Assembly: GCF_037948395.1 (NCBI RefSeq)
Contig: NZ_CP149940.1
Location: 1,674,001-1,738,000, forward strand
Direction of reading: 5' to 3'
DNA length: 64,000 bases
From: Serratia nevei
GTDB lineage: Bacteria > Pseudomonadota > Gammaproteobacteria > Enterobacterales > Enterobacteriaceae
Shown: positions 43,249 to 53,290 of the stretch, piece by piece
Position numbering within the stretch: the first letter of the stretch is position 1
Layout of the letters: every line of letters starts with the position of its first letter
The notes under the pieces: model-generated
What the model saw: the letters and a program-made list of their open reading frames with translations, nothing else
Database searches by the model: none
Told to the model about the DNA's origin: nothing
Made by a program: the position numbers and the translations under genes

Positions 43249-44937
43249 TCAGCCGAGTATCCCCGGCCATAGCACCACGATGAGTGAACCCGCCAGCGTT
43301 AACAGCACGTTAGCGATGGCGTAGGTGCCGGCATAGCCCAGCGCCGGGATATTGCTGCGTGCGGTGTCGCTGATGATCTCCATCGCCGGTGCGCAGGTGC
43401 GGGCGCCCATAATGGCGCCGAACAGCAGGGCGCGGTTCATGCGCAGCACGTAGGCGCCGAACAGGAAGCAGATAACCACCGGCACCAGGCTGACGATCAG
43501 CCCGGCAATCAGCATCTGGCCGCCGACCGCGCCCAGGCTATGGCCGATGCCGGCGCCGGCGCTCAGGCCCACGCCCGCCATAAACACCATCAGGCCGAAT
43601 TCTTTCACCATGTTCAGCGCGCCCTGCGGAATGTAGCCGAAGGTCGGGTGGTTGGCGCGCAGGAAGCCGAGCATGATGCCGGACATCAGCAGGCCGGCGG
43701 CGTTGCCGATGCCAAACGAGAAGTTACTGAACTGAATGGTGATCTGGCCGATCAGCAGGCCGATGATGAAGAAGGCGCAGAACGCCAGCAGGTCGGTCAC
43801 CTGGCTGTGGATCGAGATAAAGCCAATCTTCTCCGCTACGCTCTTCACCCGGCGCGCGTCGCCGCTCACCTGCAGCACGTCGCCTTTGTTGAGCACGATG
43901 CTGTCGTCGATCGGCATTTCGATCTGGCTGCGGATCACGCGGTTGAGGAAGCAGCCGTGATCGGTCAGCTTCAGCTGGCTCAGGCGCTTGTTCACCGCGT
44001 TGCTGTTCTTCACCACGATCTCTTCGGTCACGATGCGCATGTCGAGCAGATCGCGATCGAACACTTCCTTGCCGTTGCGGAAGCTCGGGTCCAGCCGCGC
44101 GTGGGCGTCCGGGTAGCCGACCAGCGAGATCTCGTCGCCCACCTGCAGCACCGCGTCACCGTCCGGGTTGGCCAGAATGCCGTTGCGGCGGATGCGTTCG
44201 ATGTAACAGCCGGTCTGGCGGTAGATGCCCAGTTCGCGCAGGTTCTTGCCGTCGGCCCAGGCCACCAGCTCGGGGCCGACGCGGTAGGCGCGGATCACCG
44301 GCAGGTAGACCTTGCGCTGGCTGTCGGTGTCCAGGCCGCGTTCGCGGGCGATCTGCTGGGCAGAGGTGGACAGGTCCTGGTGCTGCAGCTTCGGCAGGTA
44401 GCGCGCGCCGAAGATCAGGCTGACCAGACCGATCAGGTAGGTGAGAGCGTAGCCGAGGCTCAGATGATCCTGCGCCGCCAGCAGCGCCGGGCCGTTGACG
44501 ATGGTGTTGCGCAGCGTGTCACCGGCGCCCACCAGCACCGGCGTCGAAGTCATCGAGCCGGCCAGCATGCCGGCGGTCAGGCCGATGTCCCAGTGGAACA
44601 GCTTGCCGAGACCGATGGCGAGCACCATCGCCGAGCCGACCATCACCAGCGCCAGCATCAGGTAGTTTTTGCCGTCGCGGAAGAAAATCGAGAAAAAGTT
44701 GGGCCCGGCTTCCACGCCGACGCAGAAAATAAACAGCATAAAGCCGAGATTCAGCGCCTCGGTGTTAATGGCGAAGTGTTGCTGGCCGAGCAGCAGCGAA
44801 ACCACCAAAACGCCAATGGAATTACCGAGTTGGACGGAGCCCAGACGGAGTTTACCGAGGCACAGCCCCAGTGCGAGTACCACGAACAGTAACAGAATGT
44901 AGTTACCGTTTAACAAACTAGCGACGTTTATGTTCAC
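43249..44937 (-). CDS. ybjL: YbjL, AspT/YidE-type transporter with TrkA-C (RCK-C) domains
   Basis: A 562-residue membrane protein almost colinear with E. coli YbjL (561 residues). It has hydrophobic segments at both ends ([20 protein letters not shown], cut short here) and two central soluble TrkA-C domains, including G-D-E-I-S-L-V-G-Y and [12 protein letters not shown] 44937 is chosen from the match V-N-I-N-V-A to the known N terminus; the ribosome site is weak, and the frame is open upstream. The family includes the aspartate:alanine antiporter AspT; the substrate of YbjL is not known. Confidence 0.9.
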   Translation of the reverse strand: MNINVASLLNGNYILLLFVVLALGLCLGKLRLGSVQLGNSIGVLVVSLLLGQQHFAINTEALNLGFMLFIFCVGVEAGPNFFSIFFRDGKNYLMLALVMVGSAMVLAIGLGKLFHWDIGLTAGMLAGSMTSTPVLVGAGDTLRNTIVNGPALLAAQDHLSLGYALTYLIGLVSLIFGARYLPKLQHQDLSTSAQQIARERGLDTDSQRKVYLPVIRAYRVGPELVAWADGKNLRELGIYRQTGCYIERIRRNGILANPDGDAVLQVGDEISLVGYPDAHARLDPSFRNGKEVFDRDLLDMRIVTEEIVVKNSNAVNKRLSQLKLTDHGCFLNRVIRSQIEMPIDDSIVLNKGDVLQVSGDARRVKSVAEKIGFISIHSQVTDLLAFCAFFIIGLLIGQITIQFSNFSFGIGNAAGLLMSGIMLGFLRANHPTFGYIPQGALNMVKEFGLMVFMAGVGLSAGAGIGHSLGAVGGQMLIAGLIVSLVPVVICFLFGAYVLRMNRALLFGAIMGARTCAPAMEIISDTARSNIPALGYAGTYAIANVLLTLAGSLIVVLWPGILG

Positions 44938-45230
44938 GGAGGATAACTTATTGTTTACCAGTAAGTGCTTGATATAGATAACTATAAGAGATAAATTCAG
45001 CCTTAAAACGACGTCATAAATCACCACCAGCGTAAGGCGAAGCGAACCATCGTTCGGCGGCGTTCATTCTAGACGCTATGACCGATGACAGCCAGCACAG
45101 AAAGCTGATTTCCTGCGCCGCCGTGCGCATTTAACTCTCTTTTGACCAAGGAAAAAATTCGGTTCAGCGTCTCCGCGCGGGGGCCAGGCCGATTTCTATT
45201 GATGCAGTAATTGGGCGGGGGAGAATTCGC

Positions 45231-45620
45231 ATGACGAGTTATAGATATTGGCTGGGCATTCTCAGCTGTTTTCTGTTGTTCAGCCTGGTGTTTCTCGGCC
45301 AGCAAACCGGCCTGTTCGGTAGCACGGATCATGAGCACCACGGTGAAACCGGCCTGCTGCTGTTTGTGATCCCCGGTGCGATCGCCAGCTATCTGTCGAG
45401 CCGCAAGCGGCTGCTTTGCCCGCTGCTCGGCGCGCTGTATGCGCTGCCGCTGTGCCTGCTGATCCGCCACTTTTGGCTGACGCCGTCCTCTTCGTTCTGG
45501 CAGGAGCTGGCTTATGCCACCAGCGCGGTGTTCTGGTGCGTGTTTGGCGCGATGCTGATGCTGTTCGCCCTCGGCCTGTTGCAGACGCTGCAGCAGCTGC
45601 ACCGGCGGCAGCGGCAATAA
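45231..45620 (+). CDS. ybjM: Inner-membrane protein YbjM
   Basis: A 129-residue membrane protein with about four hydrophobic segments, matching E. coli YbjM in length, in the pattern E-x-G-L-L-x-F-x-x-P-G-A-x-A-S, and in S-F-W-Q-E-L-A. It lies between ybjL and grxA as in E. coli. Function unknown. The stop codon runs directly into the shared terminator. Confidence 0.85.
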   Translation: MTSYRYWLGILSCFLLFSLVFLGQQTGLFGSTDHEHHGETGLLLFVIPGAIASYLSSRKRLLCPLLGALYALPLCLLIRHFWLTPSSSFWQELAYATSAVFWCVFGAMLMLFALGLLQTLQQLHRRQRQ

Positions 45621-45645
45621 AAAAAGGCGCGTTAAGCGCCTTTTT
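45621..45645. terminator. Bidirectional terminator between ybjM and grxA
   Basis: AAAAAGGCGC-GTTAA-GCGCCTTTTT is a perfect 10-bp inverted repeat with T-runs on both strands, placed between convergent ybjM and grxA. Confidence 0.9.
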
Positions 45646-45664
45646 GTCTTTGTCGTTCAAAAAC

Positions 45665-45928
45665 TTACTGGAACAGGTTCAGGTGTTCTTTGGCGTAAGC
45701 TTCGAAATCGGTGCAACCGCCGATGTGCTTCTCATCCAGGAAGATCTGCGGCACGGTTTCAACCGGTTTGCCGACGGTTTTTTCCAGATCGGCCTTGGTG
45801 ATGCCTTCCGCGTGGATGTCAACGTAACGGAAGTTGAAATCGTCGCGTTCTTCAGTCAGTTTTTCCGCCAGTTCTTTAGCGCGGACACAATAAGGACAGC
45901 CAGGACGCCCGAAGATTACTGCAAACAT
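45665..45928 (-). CDS. grxA: Glutaredoxin 1
   Basis: An 87-residue glutaredoxin with active site C11-P-Y-C14, the cis-proline motif T-V-P-Q-I-F and G-G-C-T-D. It reduces ribonucleotide reductase and other disulfides using glutathione. AAGGAG lies upstream of ATG 45928. The residue after G-G is cysteine rather than the tyrosine of E. coli GrxA. Confidence 0.93.
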   Translation of the reverse strand: MFAVIFGRPGCPYCVRAKELAEKLTEERDDFNFRYVDIHAEGITKADLEKTVGKPVETVPQIFLDEKHIGGCTDFEAYAKEHLNLFQ

Positions 45929-46158
45929 GCAACGCTCCTTAATTGGATTTTCAATAAATTGTTCGCTACCGCAACGACATCCCGTCACCGAAAAGTCATT
46001 ACCTGCGTCATGATGGCGCCTACTATGCCCGTTGAGGCGGTGAAAAAAAAGCAGGAATTACCTGTTAATCTGATTCATGTAACCAATTAGTCGGCCGGGG
46101 CTGTCGCCGCCGACGGGAATTCACTACACTGGGGGCAGACCTTCTGGAGAAGAAAAAT

Positions 46159-46461
46159 ATGCGTTCATTCGGTGACTTACCGCGCCCGGTGCTGGTGTTG
46201 GAAGGGCTGGGCATCGTGATGCTGGTGTTGGCCTACCTCAGCATTCACGGCCACCTGCAGCTGCCGGGCTGGCTGGCGTCGCAGCAGGCGGCGGTCGGCA
46301 TGATTTTCCTCGGCGTGGCGCTGATGGTGCCGGCGGCGGCGTTTCTGGTGTGGCGCGTGGTGCAGGGCTTCGGGCCGCTGATGCGCGGCGGTCTGCCGCC
46401 GGAAAACGATCGCCGCAAGCCGCAATCGAAAGATAATCAGGACAGCGATCCGCGCGCCTGA
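46159..46461 (+). CDS. ybjC: YbjC family (DUF1418) inner-membrane protein
   Basis: A 100-residue protein with two hydrophobic segments (about residues 11-29 and 43-70) and a polar tail, matching E. coli YbjC (M-I-F-L-G-V-x-L-M-x-P-A-A). In E. coli it precedes nfsA in one operon; here rimK follows directly and nfsA is absent. Function unknown. Confidence 0.85.
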   Translation: MRSFGDLPRPVLVLEGLGIVMLVLAYLSIHGHLQLPGWLASQQAAVGMIFLGVALMVPAAAFLVWRVVQGFGPLMRGGLPPENDRRKPQSKDNQDSDPRA

Positions 46462-46517
46462 GCGCCGCGGCCGCTAACCCGCCTGCCGGGCAGGCGTTGG
46501 TCTTTTTGGGGTGACGA

Positions 46518-47420
46518 GTGAAAATTGCCATTCTTTCTCGCGACGGAACGCTCTACTCATGCAAGCGGCTGCGTGAAGCGGCGGAAGATCGCGGGCACAG
46601 CATCGATATTATCGATCCGCTTTCCTGCTACATGAACATCAATCCGGCAGCGCCGACCATTCATTATCGCGGCCGCCAACTGGAGCGTTACGATGCGGTG
46701 ATCCCGCGCATCGGCTCCGCCATCACCTTTTACGGCACGGCGGTGCTGCGCCAGTTCGAGCTGCTCGGCAGCTACCCGCTAAACGAATCCGTGGCCATTA
46801 CCCGCGCCCGCGACAAGCTGCGTTCGCTGCAGCTGTTGGCGCGGCAGGGCATCGATCTGCCGATCACCGGCTTCGCCCATTCGCCGGACGACACCGGCGA
46901 TCTGATCGAATTGGTCGGCGGCGCGCCGCTGGTGGTCAAGCTGGTGGAAGGCACGCAGGGCATCGGCGTGGTGCTGGCGGAAACCCGCCAGGCGGCGGAA
47001 AGCGTGATCGACGCCTTTCGCGGCCTGAACGCGCATATCCTGGTGCAAGAATACGTGCGCGAAGCGCAGGGCAGCGATGTGCGCTGCCTGGTGGTGGGCG
47101 GCCGGGTGGTGGCCGCCATCGAGCGGCAGGCCAAGCCCGGCGAATTTCGCTCCAACCTGCACCGCGGCGGCACCGCCCGCAAGGTGACCATCACCGCCAG
47201 AGAACGGGCGATCGCGGTGAAAGCGGCGAGCACGCTGGGGCTGGACGTCGCCGGGGTGGATATCCTGCGCGCCGAGCGCGGCCCGCTGGTGATGGAGGTC
47301 AACGCGTCACCGGGGCTCGAAGGCGTGGAAACCACCACCGGGCTGGACATCGCCGGTATGATGATCGAATACATCGAGCAGCGCGGCCGGCCTGGCTTTC
47401 GCCTGAAATCCGGCGGGTGA
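46518..47420 (+). CDS. rimK: Ribosomal protein S6 glutamate ligase RimK
   Basis: A 300-residue ATP-grasp ligase, the same length as E. coli RimK, which adds glutamates to the C terminus of ribosomal protein S6. Visible marks are M-K-I-A-I-L-S-R at the start, [13 protein letters not shown] in the ATP-binding region and [11 protein letters not shown] near the end. The GTG start has a weak GGGGTG ribosome site. It lies 56 bases after ybjC. Confidence 0.93.
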   Translation: MKIAILSRDGTLYSCKRLREAAEDRGHSIDIIDPLSCYMNINPAAPTIHYRGRQLERYDAVIPRIGSAITFYGTAVLRQFELLGSYPLNESVAITRARDKLRSLQLLARQGIDLPITGFAHSPDDTGDLIELVGGAPLVVKLVEGTQGIGVVLAETRQAAESVIDAFRGLNAHILVQEYVREAQGSDVRCLVVGGRVVAAIERQAKPGEFRSNLHRGGTARKVTITARERAIAVKAASTLGLDVAGVDILRAERGPLVMEVNASPGLEGVETTTGLDIAGMMIEYIEQRGRPGFRLKSGG

Positions 47421-47556
47421 CGGGGCGGGCGGCGCGCTTTTCTCGCCGAGCAATATCTTAATTAGTGAATTAAGCCGCATTGATCGTGGCGTATCGGGTG
47501 AATATTCCGTAAGCTATGCGCCTTTTCGCGTATTGAATATTGTGAGGCTGGTTATT

Positions 47557-48036
47557 ATGGATTCACTCATTGTCCCCGATTTGGCGCTGTTGCGGCGCTG
47601 GCTGGATCAGTCGGGCATTTCTTTCTTTGAGTGCGATTCCTGCCAGGCGCTGCACCTGCCGCACATGCAGAACTTCGACGGCGTGTTCGACGCCAAGATA
47701 GATCTGGTGGACAACGTCATTCTGTTCTCCGCGCTGGCCGAGGTGAAGCCGACCGCGCTGATCCCGCTGGTGGCGGATCTGAGCCAAATCAACGCCAGTT
47801 CGCTGACCATCAAAGCCTTTGTCGACATTCAGGACGACAACCTGCCGAAGCTGATCGTCTGCCAGTCACTGAGCGTGGCGGTCGGCATCACCTATGAGCA
47901 GTTCACCCACTTTATGCAGCAGGGTGAAGAGCAGGTCTCGATGGTGATCCTCGAAGCGCGGGCGAACGATCTGCTGTTTATGGGGGATGAAGAAGAGATC
48001 CCCGCTGGCGCTGTGCGTCAGCCGATGCTGCACTGA
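47557..48036 (+). CDS. ybjN: YbjN family regulator/chaperone-like protein
   Basis: A 159-residue protein of the YbjN family (type III secretion chaperone-like fold). The conserved block F-F-E-C-D-S-C-Q-A-L-H-L-P-H-M-Q-N-F-D-G is nearly identical to E. coli YbjN. In E. coli, altered YbjN levels affect motility and stress responses. ATG 47557 has GAGG upstream and gives the E. coli length. Confidence 0.9.
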   Translation: MDSLIVPDLALLRRWLDQSGISFFECDSCQALHLPHMQNFDGVFDAKIDLVDNVILFSALAEVKPTALIPLVADLSQINASSLTIKAFVDIQDDNLPKLIVCQSLSVAVGITYEQFTHFMQQGEEQVSMVILEARANDLLFMGDEEEIPAGAVRQPMLH

Positions 48037-48442
48037 TCCTCGCCGTACCTTAAGCATGCCGTCGCTCCGGCGGCATGCTGCCGTTATTCCCCTCCGCAAT
48101 AAAATATTCTGCACTTTGGCCTTTGCCGCCCGATCTTTCTCGCCTTTTGTGCCGTTAATGGCGTATCACATAGAGAAAAACTGCATAAAAAATCGATAAA
48201 AGGCGTTTTTTACCCCGGGGGCTGGCGGGTTGCGGTAGCAGCGGCTATGCTGCTGATTCTGCAAAGGGCTTGCGATTTCCCTTGTGACCACGCGAGCAGG
48301 GCAGTGAAAAAAGGCACATGCAATCATATGCATAGCCATTCAGTTCGCGGTTGCAACGATTGCGCTCAATCAGGAAAGGTTTTGTATCGCTGCAGATACA
48401 AGTTCAATTCTATGATTCACCCTGTTTTGGAGGAAGTTACGG
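48037..48442. promoter_or_regulatory. potF upstream region
   Basis: A 406-base gap. A hairpin GCATGCCG/CGGCATGC (48054-48078) follows ybjN without a T-run. The remainder presumably holds the potFGHI promoter. A candidate is not assigned because none stands out. No gene is seen. Confidence 0.4.
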
Positions 48443-49552
48443 ATGGTCACCCAACGTAAAAAGTGGTTATCGGGTGTGGTTGCCGGCCTGCTGATGGCCG
48501 CGTCCGTCACGGCGTCAGCCGAAGAGAAAACGCTGCACGTGTATAACTGGTCCGACTATATCGCGCCGGATACCCTGGCCAAATTCCAGAAAGAAACCGG
48601 TATCAAGGTGGTGTACGACGTCTTTGACTCCAACGAGGTGTTGGAAGGCAAACTGATGGCGGGCAGCACCGGCTACGATTTGGTGGTTCCTTCGTCCAAC
48701 TTCCTCGAGCGTCAGTCGCAGGCCGGCATTTTCGAGCCGCTCGACAAGAGCAAAATCCCCAACTACAAAAATCTCGATCCCGAGATGCTGAAGCTGGTGG
48801 CGCACAACGACAAGGACAACAAATACGGCATCCCTTACATGATGGTGACCACCGGCATCGGCTATAACGTCGACAAGGTGAAGGCGGTGCTGGGGAAAGA
48901 CGCGCCGGTCAACAGCTGGGATCTGATCTTCAAGCCGGAAAACCTCGAGAAGCTGAAAAGCTGCGGCGTTTCCTTCCTCGATGCGCCGAGCGAAGTCTAC
49001 GCCACCGTGCTGCACTACCTGGGTAAAGATCCCAACAGTACCAACGCGGCGGACTATACCGGCGCGGCCAACGATCTGCTGCTGAAGCTGCGGCCGAACA
49101 TCCGCTATTTCCACTCTTCCCAGTACATCAACGATCTGGCGAACGGCGATATCTGCGTGGCGATCGGCTGGTCCGGCGACGTGATGCAGGCGGCCAACCG
49201 CGCCAAAGAGGCGAAGAACGGCGTGAATGTGGCCTATGCGATCCCGAAAGAGGGGGCGCTGACCTACTTCGACATGTTCGCCATGCCGGCGGACGCCAAG
49301 AACAAGGATGCTGCCTACCAGTTCCTGAACTTCTTGCTGAAGCCGGACGTGATGGCGGACATCAGCAATCACGTTTACTACGCCAATGCGGTGAAGGATT
49401 CCACGCCGCTGGTGAATGCCGAAGTGCGCGATAACCCGAACGTCTATCCGCCGGCCGATGTTCGCGCCAAGCTGTTCACGCTCAACGTGCAGTCGCCGAA
49501 GCTGGACCGTGTCATTACCCGCGCATGGACTAAAGTTAAAAGCGGGAAGTGA
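48443..49552 (+). CDS. potF: Putrescine ABC transporter, periplasmic binding protein
   Basis: A 369-residue periplasmic protein with a signal peptide (cleavage near VTASA). The mature N terminus L-H-V-Y-N-W-S-D-Y-I-A-P is the PotF/PotD signature; its W and S residues line the polyamine pocket. A further pocket stretch is A-I-G-W-S-G-D. GGAGG precedes the ATG. First gene of potFGHI. The putrescine uptake system may also serve agmatine, linking loosely with the ureohydrolase operon 44 kb away. Confidence 0.95.
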   Translation: MVTQRKKWLSGVVAGLLMAASVTASAEEKTLHVYNWSDYIAPDTLAKFQKETGIKVVYDVFDSNEVLEGKLMAGSTGYDLVVPSSNFLERQSQAGIFEPLDKSKIPNYKNLDPEMLKLVAHNDKDNKYGIPYMMVTTGIGYNVDKVKAVLGKDAPVNSWDLIFKPENLEKLKSCGVSFLDAPSEVYATVLHYLGKDPNSTNAADYTGAANDLLLKLRPNIRYFHSSQYINDLANGDICVAIGWSGDVMQAANRAKEAKNGVNVAYAIPKEGALTYFDMFAMPADAKNKDAAYQFLNFLLKPDVMADISNHVYYANAVKDSTPLVNAEVRDNPNVYPPADVRAKLFTLNVQSPKLDRVITRAWTKVKSGK

Positions 49553-49587
49553 TGATAGGGGGATAGCCCCCTATCGTCGGTAAACCG

Positions 49588-49609
49588 GCAGGCGGGTGCC
49601 CCCGCCTGC
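49588..49609 (+). promoter_or_regulatory. Stem-loop between potF and potG
   Basis: GCAGGCGGG and CCCGCCTGC form a perfect 9-bp stem around TGCC. The T-run is distant and weak. Such hairpins after a binding-protein gene usually protect its mRNA and keep binding protein in excess over membrane parts. Confidence 0.5.
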
Positions 49610-49674
49610 ATTGCCGTTTTGGGCCACGGCGCTCGCCGTGGTTTTGTGCCGCTTTACGCCGGAGAGCACCCCGA

Positions 49675-50808
49675 TTGAACGACGCCATCCCTCGTCCTCA
49701 AGCCAAGTCGCAGAAGGTTTTCACCCCTCTGCTGGAAATCCGTAACCTCACCAAAACCTTCGACGGGCAGAACGCGGTCGAAGACGTCAGCCTTACCATC
49801 TACAAGGGCGAAATCTTTGCGCTGCTCGGCCCGTCCGGCTGCGGCAAATCCACCTTGCTGCGCATGCTGGCCGGCTTCGAACAACCCTCGGAAGGGCAGA
49901 TCGTGCTCGATGGGCAGGATATGTCGCATGTGCCGCCGTACCAGCGGCCGATCAACATGATGTTTCAGTCTTACGCGCTGTTCCCGCATATGACGGTAGA
50001 GCAGAACATCGCCTTCGGCCTGAAGCAGGACAAAATGCCGCGGGCAGAAATCGCCGAACGGGTGGCGGAAATGCTGGCGCTGGTGCACATGCAGGAGTTC
50101 GCCAGGCGCAAGCCGCACCAGCTTTCCGGCGGCCAGCGGCAGCGGGTGGCGCTGGCGCGCAGCCTGGCCAAGCGGCCGAAGCTGCTGCTGTTGGATGAGC
50201 CGATGGGCGCGCTGGACAAGAAGCTGCGCGATCGCATGCAGCTGGAAGTGACCGACATTCTCGAGCGCGTCGGCGTGACCTGCGTGATGGTGACGCACGA
50301 TCAGGAGGAGGCGATGACCATGGCGGGGCGCATCGCCATCATGAACCGCGGCAAGTTCGTGCAGATCGGCGAGCCGGAAGAGATCTACGAGCATCCGAAC
50401 AGCCGCTTCAGCGCCGAATTTATCGGCTCGGTCAACGTCTTCGACTGCGTATTGCAGGAGCGGCACGACGACGCGCTGATCTTGCAAAGCCCCGGATTGC
50501 GCCATGCGATCAAGGTGGATCCGGACGCTTCGGTGGTGGACGGCGTGCCGATCCAGGTGGCGCTGCGGCCGGAGAAGATCCTGCTGTGCGAACAGGTGCC
50601 GGCAGACGGCTGCAACTTCGCGGTGGGGGAAGTGGCGCACATTGCCTACCTGGGCGATCTGTCCATCTATCACGTGAAGCTGCACAGCGGGCAGATTATC
50701 AGCGCCCAGCTGCAAAACGGCCACCGTTTCCGCAAGGGGATGCCGACCTGGGGCGATGAAGTGCGTCTGTGCTGGGAAACCGACAGCTGCGTAGTGTTGA
50801 CAGTGTAG
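49675..50808 (+). CDS. potG: Putrescine ABC transporter, ATPase
   Basis: A 377-residue ABC ATPase: Walker [10 protein letters not shown] (residues 52-60), signature L-S-G-G-Q, Walker B L-L-L-L-D-E-P, and a C-terminal TOBE-type regulatory domain. The start is TTG 49675 with GGAGAG 8 bases upstream; the translated N terminus [11 protein letters not shown] is nearly the E. coli one, which supports this rare start codon. Confidence 0.95.
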   Translation: MNDAIPRPQAKSQKVFTPLLEIRNLTKTFDGQNAVEDVSLTIYKGEIFALLGPSGCGKSTLLRMLAGFEQPSEGQIVLDGQDMSHVPPYQRPINMMFQSYALFPHMTVEQNIAFGLKQDKMPRAEIAERVAEMLALVHMQEFARRKPHQLSGGQRQRVALARSLAKRPKLLLLDEPMGALDKKLRDRMQLEVTDILERVGVTCVMVTHDQEEAMTMAGRIAIMNRGKFVQIGEPEEIYEHPNSRFSAEFIGSVNVFDCVLQERHDDALILQSPGLRHAIKVDPDASVVDGVPIQVALRPEKILLCEQVPADGCNFAVGEVAHIAYLGDLSIYHVKLHSGQIISAQLQNGHRFRKGMPTWGDEVRLCWETDSCVVLTV

Positions 50809-50832
50809 TGGAGCCGGTGAGGAGTAACCCGT

Positions 50833-51795
50833 ATGACCCTGCTTTCTGAACGCACGCCGGAACCGCCGGCCAAAACGCCCGGCACCTTCAAGGCGCTGTT
50901 CCACCGCCTGCTGATGGCTCACGGCCGCAAGCTGGTGATCGCGCTGCCGTATTTATGGCTGACGCTGCTGTTCATGCTGCCGTTCCTGATCGTGTTCAAA
51001 ATCAGCCTGGCGGAGCTGGCGCTGGCGGTGCCGCCCTACACCGAACTGCTGAGCTGGGCGGACGGCAAGCTGAATATCGCGCTCAACTTCGCCAACTACC
51101 TACAGCTGACCGACGATCCGCTGTATATCGACGCCTATCTGCAGTCGCTGCGCGTGGCGGCGGTCTCGACGCTGTGCTGCCTGATCATCGGCTATCCGCT
51201 GGCCTGGGCGGTGGCCCACAGCAAGGCGTCAACCCGCAACATTCTGCTGCTGCTGGTGATCCTGCCTTCCTGGACCTCGTTCCTGATCCGTGTCTACGCC
51301 TGGATGGGCATTCTGAAAAACAACGGCATTCTGAATAACTTTCTGATGTGGCTAGGGGTGATCGACCAGCCGCTGGTGATCCTGCACACCAACCTGGCGG
51401 TGTATATCGGCATCGTTTATTCCTATCTGCCGTTTATGGTGCTGCCAATTTACACGGCGCTGATCCGGCTGGATTACTCGCTGGTGGAGGCGTCGCTGGA
51501 TCTGGGGGCCCGGCCGCTGAAAACCTTCTTCAGCGTGATCGTGCCGCTGACGCGCGGCGGCATCATCGCCGGTTCGATGCTGGTGTTCATTCCAGCGGTG
51601 GGCGAGTTCGTGATCCCGGAACTGCTCGGTGGGCCGGACAGCATCATGATCGGCCGCGTGCTGTGGCAGGAGTTCTTCAATAACCGCGACTGGCCGGTGG
51701 CCTCGGCGGTCGCTACCATCATGCTGCTGCTGTTGATCGTGCCAATTTTGTGGTTCCACAAACACCAGAACAAGGAAATGGGGGGGCAGGAATGA
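50833..51795 (+). CDS. potH: Putrescine ABC transporter, permease
   Basis: A 320-residue inner-membrane permease with about six membrane segments and the EAA loop (E-A-S-L-D-L-G-A-R-P-L-K-T-F) that contacts PotG. Its stop overlaps the potI start (ATGA). Confidence 0.95.
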   Translation: MTLLSERTPEPPAKTPGTFKALFHRLLMAHGRKLVIALPYLWLTLLFMLPFLIVFKISLAELALAVPPYTELLSWADGKLNIALNFANYLQLTDDPLYIDAYLQSLRVAAVSTLCCLIIGYPLAWAVAHSKASTRNILLLLVILPSWTSFLIRVYAWMGILKNNGILNNFLMWLGVIDQPLVILHTNLAVYIGIVYSYLPFMVLPIYTALIRLDYSLVEASLDLGARPLKTFFSVIVPLTRGGIIAGSMLVFIPAVGEFVIPELLGGPDSIMIGRVLWQEFFNNRDWPVASAVATIMLLLLIVPILWFHKHQNKEMGGQE

Positions 51796-52637
51796 ACAAC
51801 TTGCCGGTAGTGCGTTCACCGTGGCGCATCGCCATCCTGACGGTCGGCTTTACCTTTCTGTATGCGCCGATGCTGATGCTGGTGATCTACTCCTTCAACA
51901 GCTCCAAACTGGTGACGGTGTGGGCCGGTTGGTCCACGCGCTGGTATACCGAACTGTTTCACGACTCGGCGATGATCAGCGCGGTGGGGCTCAGCCTGAC
52001 CATCGCCGCCGCCTCCGCCACCGCCGCGGTGGTACTGGGCGCCATCGCCGCCGTGGTGATGGTGCGCTTCGGCCGCTTTCGCGGTTCGACCGGTTTTGCG
52101 TTTATGTTGACCGCACCGCTGGTGATGCCGGACGTGATCACCGGCCTGTCGCTGCTGCTGCTGTTCGTGGCGATGGGGCACGCCTTCGGCTGGCCGTCGG
52201 AACGCGGCATGTTCACCATCTGGCTGGCGCATGTCACCTTCTGTACCGCTTACGTGGCGGTGGTGATCAGCTCGCGCCTGCGCGAGGTGGATCGCTCAAT
52301 TGAAGAAGCGGCGATGGATTTGGGGGCGCCGCCGCTGAAGGTGTTCTTCGTCATCACCTTGCCGATGATCGCGCCGGCGCTGATCTCCGGCTGGATGCTG
52401 GCGTTCACCCTGTCGCTGGACGATCTGGTGATCGCCAGCTTCGTCTCCGGCCCGGGCGCCACCACGCTGCCGATGCTGGTATTCTCCAGCGTGCGCATGG
52501 GGGTGAATCCGGAAATTAACGCGTTGGCCAGCCTGATCCTGCTGGTGGTGGGCATTCTCGGCCTGATCGCCTGGTGGTTTATGGCGCGCTCGGAAAAACA
52601 ACGATCGCGTGAATTACAGCGGGCGGCCCGTAGCTGA
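51792..52637 (+). CDS. potI: Putrescine ABC transporter, permease
   Basis: A 281-residue inner-membrane permease, the length of E. coli PotI, with about six membrane segments and the EAA loop E-E-A-A-M-D-L-G-A-P-P-L-K. A G-rich ribosome site lies in the end of potH. Confidence 0.95.
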   Translation: MNNLPVVRSPWRIAILTVGFTFLYAPMLMLVIYSFNSSKLVTVWAGWSTRWYTELFHDSAMISAVGLSLTIAAASATAAVVLGAIAAVVMVRFGRFRGSTGFAFMLTAPLVMPDVITGLSLLLLFVAMGHAFGWPSERGMFTIWLAHVTFCTAYVAVVISSRLREVDRSIEEAAMDLGAPPLKVFFVITLPMIAPALISGWMLAFTLSLDDLVIASFVSGPGATTLPMLVFSSVRMGVNPEINALASLILLVVGILGLIAWWFMARSEKQRSRELQRAARS

Positions 52638-52741
52638 ATCGTAACAAACCTGCTATTTTTGCAATCAATAAGTATTGCAACTAACTACCTGACTTTACAT
52701 GCGCCATCTGTATTGGTGGCGCGTCGTAGCGGAACACGGAT

Positions 52742-53221
52742 ATGTCAGACATGCTGAAAAGCGGGCAGGGAATGGGATCGACTTCGGATGCGCCGGTGCC
52801 GGTGATGGTGGCGGGTACCGCCATGGTCGCGATCAAGTGTATCAGCGTGGTGCTGCTGTTGGGTGAACTGGGCGTCGACGGTGCGCAGGAGTTCGTCAAC
52901 ACCAGCGCGCAGGCGTGGGATTCTACCCTTATTTTTCTGGCCGGCCTGATGCTGCTGTGCCTGCAAATCAGCTGCGGCTTTGCGGTGATGCGCGGCCGCA
53001 ACTGGGGGCGCTGGGGCTATGTGGTCTGCCAGTGCATCGTGGTGCTTTACCTGCTGTTGGCCACCATCGGCAGCGTTTTCCCCGAGGTGTTTACCGTGGA
53101 AGGGGAAACCAGCGGCCAAATCCTGCACGTTCTGATCCTGCAAAAGATCCCCGACGTGGTGATCCTGGCGCTGCTGTTCGTCCCTACCGCCAGCCGCCGC
53201 TTCTTCGCCGCGCGCAAGTGA
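52742..53221 (+). CDS. ybjO: YbjO family (DUF2593) inner-membrane protein
   Basis: A 159-residue membrane protein with about four hydrophobic segments, in the same position as E. coli ybjO between potI and rlmC. Conserved-looking blocks are W-D-S-T-L-I-F-L-A-G and R-G-R-N-W-G-R-W. Function unknown. Confidence 0.85.
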   Translation: MSDMLKSGQGMGSTSDAPVPVMVAGTAMVAIKCISVVLLLGELGVDGAQEFVNTSAQAWDSTLIFLAGLMLLCLQISCGFAVMRGRNWGRWGYVVCQCIVVLYLLLATIGSVFPEVFTVEGETSGQILHVLILQKIPDVVILALLFVPTASRRFFAARK

Positions 53222-53290
53222 GATTTTAGGCGCGCGGAGTGGTAAACTCTGCGCCCTTAATTCGTCATCCTGAACTTCACGGTAATCTTC

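Noticed and set aside
43540..44892. Plus-strand frame of 450 codons over ybjL
   Set aside because: Antisense shadow; the opposite strand encodes a protein nearly identical to a known E. coli one.
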